From assembly GCF_000002235.5 (NCBI RefSeq), contig NW_022145609.1, positions 32,775,301-32,839,300 on the forward strand: DNA of 64,000 nt, in the 5' to 3' direction. The translations under genes were made by a program, and so were the position numbers. Numbering within the stretch: the first letter of the stretch is position 1; each line of letters opens with the position of its first letter. Positions 13,001 through 25,000 of this stretch are shown here, in pieces. Under the pieces are notes generated by a model. It was given only the letters and a program-made list of their open reading frames with translations, searched no databases and had not been told where the DNA came from. This stretch comes from Strongylocentrotus purpuratus. Its lineage: Eukaryota > Echinodermata > Echinoidea > Camarodonta > Strongylocentrotidae.

Positions 13001-16000
13001 TTTACTTTAATTACCAAACATAAGTTTTTCGTGCAGATTGATACACATGTCACAATTAATTGATGTGTTGCTTATTTGAATATATTCATTTAAAAAATGG
13101 GTCTAATTTGAACTTGTTGTAGATTAGGTACATTGATATTTTTTTTGTATTTTAACGTTTTTAACCCTATCTAGCCTGGGGGTGGGGGGGGGAGGCAATA
13201 ATTTTTTAACGCAAACAATTTTTGCGCTGAAATTGTATGCCTTTTTTCTTTCGAGTCTTGCGCATCTTTTGAAACATTTTTTTCGAAAATCGGACCTACG
13301 TTACAATGTCAGCCGGAAAATTGCTCATTAGTGATTTGTGTTCAAAACATATGGTATTCGTATTTTTCGAAAATGGAGATAAAAAATTGATTATTTGGTC
13401 TTTTTATCGTTAAGGTGTTTATTTTGGGAGTCAAAATAGTCGAAATATAATGAAATAAAACAAAACAAAAAATACATGAGTTAAAAAACAAAGAAATACA
13501 TAAGAAATTATCAAAACAATAGATAACATAAGAAATAACATGGCTCTTCCACTGGCTCTACCACTTGGGAGGGGGGGGGGGGTTAAAAGCCCCCCCCCCA
13601 AGCTATGCAGTTTCAAAATAATAATGCGTTCATGTATGAGGTAAGAGGTTAGACTCATTCACTCCAGAAAAAAATCATGCAATGGCTGCATTGATGTGAG
13701 ATGAATTTTGTATATATAATTTTTTTGTGAGAAAGCAACTCCGACACGATCGCAGGGAAAAATCACCCTCAGGCGATTTCAATAGCCTTGTGCGTCACCT
13801 ATTGCAATTAGCGAACTTGACAATAACGTATTACATAATTCGAACATGATGTACAATAGGGTGTTTAAATTGCCCTGAGTTGATTTTTGAAAAATAGTTG
13901 CGATCGTGTTTTCCATGCAAAAAGAGTTTCAGTGAAAATGGATCAGTTTCACGATTAAGAAGAGCCTATCATACTAGAAACTACATTACCAAATATGTAA
14001 AGAATTGTACACTTTAATCTCTTACGGACTATTTAGGCTTAAAGAATTCTTAGACATCGGGAGTGTTGATATGTTCCTATTTTAATTGGTTTGTACAAAA
14101 CGTTCGTGTACATTAATCACATGCAACCTATTATATTCTTTTTCTTTGTCGTCAGATTCTAATTCTGAGGTTTGGCCTGAGAAATTATCAATTACGGTAG
14201 GGATTGGTGAGACCATCACTCTCGACGTGTCAACGCAACAGTCTGTAGTCACTTCATCTTTGAGATGGCGACTCAACGGAGGAAGTGAAAACCCCGAATG
14301 GAATGGACTGACATCAGTTACCATCAATGACGTCAGGAAGTCTGATGAAGGAATTTACGAGTGCTACGTCGAGGGTAACAGAGAGTCAGGAAAACATGCT
14401 ATTCTTAAACTCATCGTAAGAAGTAAGTAATCGAAGATTGGTACCGTCATATGTCAATACCTGTACACTTCTTAAACATTCTGCCGACTTACTGCACCGG
14501 TTATATGATGATTTTAGGAAGTTTCATGAAAAAAATTATAATTCAGAAGGTTCATAATTCCAAAAATGACAAGAAATCCTGAAGGCCCGCAGTATTTTTG
14601 GAATTACGAGCCCTTCGGAAAAACAAACCCTATATCCCTTTTGTTGTTAGTATAAACTCTATTCTAATTTCGGAATAACGAACACTATGTCAGTTTCAGA
14701 TTTATAAACCATTGGATAAACGAACCTTCTGAATAACGAAACAAATGTTCGGAATAGTGGACCCCTGGAATGGAAAATTTATGTTTCGAAATTACAAATC
14801 TTCAGAATTACAAACCGTCGGAAAGTGCCTCCTATATCAGCACACTGCAAACGATTTATCAAAGTATTATTTTTTCTCGAATAAATTTTTTTCTCGAGTA
14901 AAATATGTCAGAGGCGGATCTAGGGTGTTTCGGCGATTTAACCCCCCTTCTCCATTGGGCGGCCAAGTGAATAACAAGTAAAACAGTAAAACGGCGCGAT
15001 TTTTGGAATTTTCTGGGTCAACCCCCCCCCCCCCCTGGCAAAAAGCTAGATCCGCCCCTGTATGTAATGCAAAGATTAATCTTTGTCAGATGTCTATAGT
15101 GAAATTTATATTGTAAAAATCGTTTTACGGAGTTTGCGTTGAAATCAAAACCATACAATTTAAGCAACATCCAATTAACAGATGAGGACAGCAGCAAGTC
15201 CTTACTTCCCCTGTCATTCTCGATCTTGAGCTCGCATCACGATATGACATATTTAGAATTGCGTTATCATGGCCACCGTTTATAGTAAGCTGCAGTGTAT
15301 TGCTGAGCCGTCGCGTGGGTTACAAGAGGCCTACACAAAAAAAAATGTTGTATTGCCCTTTAGGTGCCAAAACATGGAAATCTTTTTCTTTTTTACTTTA
15401 AAAAAAAAAATCTCCCTCTTTGGGCTGATGTTTCTTAATTTAGTTTTCCTAAAAAAAACGGTAAAAAGAAAAAAAAAGCCGACCGTATATTTCAAGATTT
15501 TCTTTTTTTAGGCCTGATTAGATGTCATGATTTGTCTTCCTACATTGTGTTTTTAGGTTGCCCATCTTCCAAGTACGGCCTTGATTGCTCCCAGAACTGT
15601 CCCGTGTGTTACGCTGGTGGGGTATGTCATGACGTCACGGGAGAATGTGTATGTCGATCAGGATTCCAAGGAGTTAATTGTGAAACACGTATGTATTGTT
15701 TGGTAACTTACTATACTAAATTGGTTCTTTTTACTCAATCAATATTTATCTTCAAATCAAATTTATTAATTATAATTTGATAGAAACTGTTGCACTGATT
15801 TAGATTTTCCATTCTTGTATTTTATTCTCTATAAGGCCTTCATCTCTTGGCTCTTTAGAATTACAAATTACAACTAATGATACGTCTAAGTGTCAAAGAA
15901 CTACGTCATAATAATTCCAAAATAATCGAATTCAGTGCAAAGTCGTGTTGCAGATATTGTAAAATCAATTTGGAAATGGTTACGTTGAGATAAAATTTTT

Positions 16001-19000
16001 AAAAAGTCATTAAAGACCCCTTTGGAAGTGAAAAATGAAAAAGATGAATTATATAACCACGAAAAGTACATAAACCATAGTAAACACTCCTTTTTTAACA
16101 CACCCCTTGACCCCCCCCCCCCCCAATAATCACAGGTTTTACTTTTTTGGGGAGGGGGGGGGGGAACCCGGGCCCGTCGCCCCCTCCCGTGGATCCACCC
16201 CTGTGATATGGGGCTGTACAATAAACAATATTTAATTCATCGGTGCGCTATCGCTATAAGTGTATCAAATAATCTTCATTTTCTTCTGTGTTTACATGGT
16301 CATGCAAACGGCATTTTATTCCCAAGCCTGCGGGGACAATCACTGGGGGAAATCCTGTACTGCGGTTTGCTCTAGTAATAACCCCGGCTGCTCAAACCGG
16401 TTATTTTCACCACCAAATCCCGTCGGGATGGCTTGTATCAACGGATTTGGAGGAAACAGGTGTCAAACAGGTTTGTTAAACAATTACAGATGAAAAATAA
16501 AGGGGTAAATTTGGTTGTCAAGGCGCCAAAATTAGAAATGAACGGGAATATGTTTTTTTTTGGTGAAAGTTTTAGATAAGTCTAGACCACAAGTAGTGTT
16601 TATAACTTTATAAACACAAAATGTTTATTTTTCTTAAAACTTGCTTGGTTGACTTAGCACTGCTCTTACCCTGTTATAATAATAGTTAAAAACAAAGATT
16701 TCCCCTATCTTGTTTATTCGTATATTTTCATAATGTTTCTTGACATTTCGCCTATTTTATTTCTGTCGTTAACATACAAACGGCAGTCAAATATTGCTCT
16801 GGCCTTTTCTACAAATTTCAGTATAGCTTTATAAACAGCATTGTTTTTTGTGGTTGCAATCCAACATACATGTAATAGAAAATGTCCATAATTCCTAATG
16901 TTTCAAGATAAATCAAAATACAATTTACTCTGATGTTTCCATCTAACAGGAAAATGGAGTCATGTTTTGTTGTTCTACAGCACAAAAGTATATATTTTGT
17001 ATTTACCTATTACAAGGTGTCATCGGGTGGTTGGTGAAGATGAGTGTGGATGTTACACTTATGAACAGTTTGAATAATAATCATTGACATAATCTCTCAA
17101 TATTTCCCCGAAGAGTGCTCCGGCGAGAACTTTGGTGCTAATTGTGAACTGGACTGTAATTGTGCTGATGCGTGCGATCGTGAGACTGGATGTGGAGTAG
17201 GCACATGTACAGCCGACTACGAGGGTACCTACTGTCAAGGTAAACTTCAGAGAATGTTACGTGATCGTCCTTCCAAATTATTTTCTTTTTATGTGATCTA
17301 GTGGGGATGCCATGTCTTTACTGTTAAAGCGATACTGAATTGATGAACGTCCTGCCCTAGGTCAACTTACCAACAGTGCATAACCCACTGAACTCCACTA
17401 CATTAAGCCATGGTCACAACCCCCAAAGTAGCCTGATCGGCGGCCGAGCAGCGAGTTTTTAGCCAATTTCGCCCTGGCACCAAGCGGCGGTCGCCCAGCC
17501 CCTGCTTGTTTTTAGGGCATCGCTCGGTTGCCGCTGAAGTTTTAGCGCGGAGTTAAAATTCGGGCGGCGCCTGCTTACTTTTCAATCGCCAACCAAAGTA
17601 CGCTCTGTGCCCAACCGGACGCCGCCCGGGCACCGACCTAGTCGAGCGTTCGCCATCGAGTGATTTATGTCAAAAATCGAAGCCACTAGGTCAAAGGCTG
17701 CCGAGCAGTCGCCGCCCGGTCGCCGCTGGGAGATCGATCAGTCAGTCACTCGGCGGCGAGTCCAAAATCGGTCGGCAGCCTTTGACCTAGCGTCTTTGAT
17801 TTCGCCCAATTTTGACCTAAAATCGAGCGGCGACAGACAGGAAATCGACAGGGCACTGCCCATGCATCGCCGGGGCTCTACAGCCTGCTCGACTTCTCCA
17901 AAAATCGTTTGGCGATGCCAAACGACCGAGCAGGCTACTGATTGGTCGGTCGCCGCTCTGAGTTGTGACCATAGCATTATAGTTCAGTAGAACCAACCAG
18001 CGAGTGACGGGACCACTCTGCAACAGATGACCTAAGATGGCGCTCAAAATGTCAGAAAACTGAATATTCCATTGTCATAAAGTCCCCCTACAGGTAGCGT
18101 TGATTAAGGGCATAAAACATTCACTTTTCTTTGGTATAATTTGTGAGAAAGAAAAAGTTATTAATAACTTGTTCTTACAATATTTTTTAACGGCAATTAG
18201 AACACAGAACATTATTATGTGACTCACATATCTTTTCATGATTTTGCTTTGTTTGCTTGTTTTGTTTAGCCTTGAGATCGAACCTCCCTTGTCCATCCGG
18301 GTATTTTGGTACCCTGTGTAGTTATCCATGTCATTGTGCTGGTGGTGTGGACTGTCAACGAACCAATGGTCATTGTCCAAATGGAGTCACGTGTTCTGAG
18401 GGATGGGCAGGATCAGACTGTCAACAAGGTAAATATGAGCGTATCTCAGGAAAGAAGGGAAGAGAAAAGAACTTGCAGGCAAACAGGATGAAGCCATCCT
18501 GTTTAGACTCCGGATGAAATTAATAAATCATATGTAGATTCATTGAACCCGTTCCGCTCCCATTGTGTCACATGCACATTGATTTTTACCTGCTTAATAA
18601 AATGTAAAATTATAGAATTCAAGTTTAACAAAGCTGCTGTCTCATATCTAAAAAAGGAATAGGACCCCGCGACAATATTTATTTTTGCATGTAACCGTTG
18701 CCATAATTTCCAATAGCCTTTTCTTTTGGCCTTGTGAATCAGTACTGTTACCTCATCAAATATTGCAAATTTGCCTTTATATCTTTTTGAGTGCGGAGAT
18801 AGTTCTTTAAAGTGGTATTTGCAGTGGATGAAAACGAAATTTTGATGAGCATTGTATTATCATTATTATGTTATTCTGCTTGACAGCATGCAAACTTTTT
18901 TGTGATACAGCATATATTTGAGATAAGTTTTCCTAAAATTAGCAGTGGTCAAAACGGTGTAATTGTTTAGCCCAATAATAAAACGATAACATGTGTCTTT

Positions 19001-22000
19001 TGTATTGTTTTTCCATTTATTTTATTTTCATGAATTTCAGAAATACATTATTGAAAATGTGTTGATTTTCTGTCAACTCAACAGTTCAGCAAATTCTTTT
19101 ATCTTGAGTGTTCATAATTATAAATGTAAATTACCTTGAATATATTATACTTATTGCAAATGAAAATCAAAAAAATCCCTGTGGCGGGAAAAAATATAAT
19201 CGTATGTCTAAATTGATTTTTAGCGCTATCAGTCAATTTCTGTCGCAATGCAGTTCCATCACAATAACTATCAATAACCTTTATACGCACCCATCCATGC
19301 ACACTAGACACTCACCTACATGCTCACCCATACACGATTAGATATATGCATGCATATTTATGGCATCATCGCATTATGTCACACAAAATTAATTTGTACG
19401 ATCTTGAAAGAGCACTGTCGGTGGATCAAATACCAACATATTGCTCCGATTGTCTCATTTTCGCTCGCGTTAACATTGCCAGCACAAACCACTGACCTCT
19501 ACCTCCTGGACAGATCATCGCCCATTCCCATTCACTATACGTTACGTACTAAAGGCCCGGTCACACAGCCTTTCGCGTCTGTATCGCGGGTAAAATTTCG
19601 CGATTTTGTTTTGCCCGCGGTTGCCCGTGGTGGAAAATGTGCAAAATTGGCTTACCCGCGGTTTACCCGTGGTATGCCCGCGGAACAGACGCCGGCGACT
19701 GTTCCGCGTCCTTATCGCGGGTGAAGCGCGGCGGTACCGCGGCCTACCACGCTTACACGCGGTACACACGCTAATGCACGTGATAACAACGCGGTACAGA
19801 CACGGAACAAACGTGCTATGACCGTGCTCCACCCGCGATTACCCGCTAAAATTTCGCGTCCAATTCCGCGTGTAACCACGTCTTAACCGCGGCCGTAGCA
19901 CGTCCTAGCACGTTCGTTCCGCGTCTGTACCGCGTCTTTACCGCGTGTGTACCACGTGTACCACGTGTACCGCCCGCGATTACCCGCGGTCTAAATTTTT
20001 GGGCAGCCCAAAACTTTTTCGCGCGGCCAACCGCGTGTGAATTTCTTACCGCGTGTAACAATGGGTAAAGTACGGCTGTATCGCGTCTTTATCGCGACCT
20101 CAAAGCGTCCAACAGCGTCTGCTTCACGGGCAGAAACTTTTGGCCATGATTCGATCGGCCGCGATACGCCCGTGGAGGGCCCGGTCACACAGCCCTCCAC
20201 GGGCGTATCGCGGCCGAATCACGGCCAAAAATTTCTGCCCGTGAAGCAGACGCTGTTGGACGCTTTGAGGTCGCGATAAAGACGCGATACAGCCGTACTT
20301 TACCCGTCGTTACACGCGGTAAGAAATTCACACGCGGTTGGCCGCGCGAAAAAGTTTTGGGCTACCCAAAAATTTAGACCGCGGGTAATCGCGGGCGGTA
20401 CACGTGGTACACACGCGGTAAAGACGCGGTACAGACGCGGAACGAACGTGCTAGGACGTGCTACGGCCGCGGTTAAGACGTGGTTACACGCGGAATTGGA
20501 CGCGAAATTTTAGCGGGTAATCGCGGGTGGAGCACGGTCATAGCACGTTTGTTCCGCGTCTGTACCGCGTTGTTATCACGTGCATTAGCGTGTGTACCGC
20601 GTGTAAGCGTGGTAGGCCGTGGTACCGCCGCGCTTCACCCGCGATAAGGACGCGGAACAGTCGCCGGCGTCTGTTCCGCGGGCATACCATGGGTAAACCG
20701 CGGATAAGCTAATTTTGCACATTTTCCACCACGGGCAACCGCGGGCAAAAAAAAAAATCGCGAAATTTTACCCGCGATACAGACGCGAAAGGCTGTGTGA
20801 CCGGGCCTTTAAAAGGCTGTATTGACTGACCGTTCATGAATATTCATGTTTTTGCTAAACTCGGCAAAATGTTTGCTTTTACTAAATGGAAAAATGACGG
20901 TGGGGGGTTGGATGAAATGGACATAATGAACCAAGCAGAAGTGATCTATGATAATTCATGCTTCTTATCCTTCGTGTGCTTGACCTATAATCTTAAAATC
21001 GCTTGGCAAACTGAGTCCAAAGTTCGACTTGTTTCACATGTGTACTATAGGCAATGAGGAGCTTGCAACCTATTTTGATCAAATTACGGTGGGTGAACTT
21101 TCAAAAGTCAATGGGACATGAGGGTTCCAATGAAAGCGCTAGTGATAACGTAAGTCGGGTTGGATGTGCTTTTCGTTTAAACAAAAAGTGAATTTTTAAC
21201 GATTTTTTTTGTTGTTGGTACAATTCCATAGGCTAACATGTATGGCTGCTGACTCTGACGATAGCGGGCGTTGTGAAATTCACATTCAAAGTTTATTCAA
21301 CACTCTTCATAAAAAACATTTAAAACATACAAATACAGAATGGAGTTATATAAAAAATATTTAAAAAACACAAGAAAGTGGTAACAAATACAATGGCAAT
21401 TTATAAGAGCATTTGGGATAGGCAGAAAGGAGGGAAGTTCCTTATATAAAAGCCTACCCCTAAAAACACACATACAGGAAAACAAGAACAAAAGAACAGA
21501 GCAAAAAACAAAGAACATATTAAAACTTACTATCATACACGATTAGAGTATAAAAAAAAAATCAAAAATTTGCCCATACTATTAATACTGATTTTTATAC
21601 TTGTTTAACAGAAATTGTTTATATTTAATTTTAAAAAGATTGAGAGTTTTGCATTTTTTAATTTCCTGAGGTATACTATTCCATATTAATGGTCCTTTAA
21701 AAAATGAGACTAAACGGAGCTATATGTGCTATATGTGCACCAATTAAAAAATACGTCCATGAGAGTATTAAACAAAATTTATATCAACCCAAACAGCGCT
21801 TCCACGACTGCTTGAATCACCTTGGGTGTCGGACGTCACCAAAGATTCGGTCCTGCTCATTTGGAATACCTGGACAGATGGCTATGATTATGGCAATGGC
21901 CCTGTCCACTCCTATCAGTTGGACTACTCGTGGACGGATGATAAAGACAACACTGGTGAATCCGAAGTACCGTTTATTATCATTGGAGATAGTACTGCTG

Positions 22001-25000
22001 AAATCACAGGGCTTTCCGGTTTCAGAGACTACGATTTCTACGTCAGTGTTAGAAGAGAGGTCGAGGGTCAGGTTGTTGCCGGTAGAAGAAGTGGTCCAAT
22101 CAGTGTCAAACCATACTGTCAGGGTAGGTATCCCTACTAACATTACATCCCAACCCGCAGTCGTGAATTCAATCATTAGGGGGAAACTGATGTCATCGGG
22201 GGGGGGGGGGGGGCGAAGGAATGGAGATACTTGCATTATCCGTAGAGGACATGTGTCCCTTTTCCTCTCTCCCTATCTTTTTTCTTCTTCCTCCTATTTT
22301 TTATTTTTCATTATTACAGAGGACGAATTCCCACTATTTTTAAAAATATAATCTTAAGTAAATTTTGGAGATTATTTATTCTTTTTTAAAAGAATATGAA
22401 ACTGCCACACAAATTATTGTGGACACGCAAGTGCTCGATGTAGATTCTATATCAATATATGTATATGAATTCGGCTGCCTACAAGAAGGGCCTTGCTGCC
22501 ACTAGAAATAAATAGCTCTTATGCCTGGATTACATTTGCCTCGGGCGCCGTACGATAAATTAGTCTACGATTTTTCGTGCGATTTTTTTTGTTTGGGGGG
22601 CATCGTAGAAGAATACGGGCTACGATGTTTGTGTTAACATTATCTACGAGCCTCCTGTCATTTCTTGTATTGGCCTTAGGGGGCAGGCGGGGGCAAATCA
22701 GTACAGAGCCTGCTCGAAGATTGTACGGTAATCGTGCAATTTCAATGCAGTAGCTGTACAGTCTCCGGAAATCGTACGGAGCCCGTGCAGCTTCCGTGCA
22801 AAGGTTGCGCTTAGAAGGCGCGGTGACCGGGCAGCCGCCCTGCCGTTTTTAACCGTTTTTTGCCTCCATGTTCACCGAAAAAGCGTGCATTTGCTGCACG
22901 ATCAGCGCGAGTCCTCCGCGCGGTGCCCGTGCGAGGATTGTGCAATGACCCTTACGACATGTCTACGGACTACGGGCTTGCGATATTTCAAATATATTTT
23001 GAATAACTTTCTGTGAAACAAAGTCGTAGAGGCCGTGGAGCCCCGCGGAGCCCGTGAATCCGTACGAAAATATCACGGCCGCCTCCTGCCTCCGTATTGA
23101 GGCCGCATGGAAAAGGGGATACGGGCAGAATACGGGCTCCGTAGACTAATCCCAGGCCAAATGTAATCATAGCATTACGGTTTCTTGTGGGTCGTCGAAT
23201 CTACGATTCTCTGGTTAAATACAATTCAGCTTTTATTATGGTAGGGTGAAGGAGAAGAAAATGCCGATATTTTAAATCAACCCGCGGACATCACTTACAT
23301 TTGAAAGTTATTATTAATCATTATTACCTATACCTTCCAAGCAGTCGAATCACCGCAAAAATCTAACAGACTATCGTACGACGCGGTAGCAGGGTATGAT
23401 AACCGTACATCACTCTTTTCTGATTCACAAAAGGATAGGTAACTTGAGTTTTTACAGAAGGCCGATAGATGATTTAGCTTGGTCAAAACTAGTAAACATG
23501 AAGGTACATATAGCTGTAATGTTCTGACAATGATTTATTAAGGAAACATATACAATTCAAGAGTTTTTCAATTCTGGGACCAAGTTCAAGTTCTGTTCCA
23601 TCCCCGCTATGGCTTTTATATTTAACTTGTTACTTTTTTGTCGCAAAGTTCATGGAATGTTCTACAATCGTCATGAAAAAGCACACGCGTGATAATTGAA
23701 CTTGAAGTTATTTTATCTGGTATACCATCCCCTAAGTGCAAGTAGAAAAACGAACATAAATGTGTGTATACATCTTTAAACGATACCTACAAAGCTAATA
23801 CTTACTTCTTCATTCTTGTGTGTTGCCCTCAGCTCCGCAACCAGTGGATAGTGCCGACGTCACTTCAGATTCGTACAACCACCTGGAGATCACGTGGTCA
23901 GAGCCATTCAGCCAATGCGGTGCTCCGAGCTACAACGTATCACGTAGGCTCGTCCTCATTGACCAATGCGACGATTCTATGGCGGATACGGTAACGTGGG
24001 AGGTAACAGGCGATACAAGCATCGAGTATGACGATCTGTTGCCCTACTCTACCTACGAATTTACAGTTATGGCGACTCTGGAAGGCTTTGATGCGGAAAC
24101 AGTCTATGTGGTCGCATACAACTCCACTGAGTCAAGTAAGTTAAAAACACATAAGTATGGGTTCTGTTCTCCTTGGGAGTTTGACATCGTTCGGGTATTC
24201 ACCTAACACACTGATGTTATCAATCACTGGGAGTTTGATCATCAACTATATGAATAATAGGTCTTAAAGTATTTGCAGTGCACTTTATAGCAATTATTGT
24301 CCCATTAGGAAATGTCATCATAACAAATCTTCCCTTTACCGGCAACCCGAAGACTCTCTGCGAATTTTCGGGTTTTTCTCGGTGGGACATCAACGTTGCT
24401 GTGTGCGAAATTTGTACAACCATATTCCTCGATCTTAATCAAACCGGTTTCTACTCCTTTTAAATCAGATCTTGTTAAAGTATTGTTTTCGGAAAGAGAC
24501 GTTAAAGATTGTTCTCCAGATATAAAGAGTTCTATCTAGCATGGTAGAAACCTGTCTACATTTGCCACTCTTCACCTAGGTGAAGTAAATGGACGCAAGG
24601 TAAAGAATACTGCTGAAAGAACCTATCATGGTAGCTTGCTCACACTTAAGGCGGGATAACGATGTGTTACTTAGGACACCAGTATTTTGATACATTTAGT
24701 AGCTGCACTATATAAAGTGGACAGATAACCAATTCGATTTATAACTTAATCCTCTTAATAGATTCAACTGGGCCACCTGAATACTTCACAGTGGATAGCA
24801 CCGTGAAGGGAAAATTGGAGTATACCTGGAGCAGTCCTCCATGCGGAGACCGGAACGGAGCCTTACGTTACGACTACGAATTCGGTGAAGCGGGAGGGGA
24901 TGATGTGCAGAGGGGAACCCTTATAATGACAAGTAAATCCTTTGAGGATTTAAAACATTACATGATGTACGAGTTTACTGTCTGTCCGAGGACAGTCGTT

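Noticed and set aside
15260-15530. A-rich frames upstream of EGF4
   Set aside because: Low-complexity intron sequence, not conserved in gene B.
19542-20279. Several overlapping frames of 70-134 codons in the GC-rich palindrome
   Set aside because: GC-rich DNA has few stops; the frames mirror each other across the palindrome and show no domain.
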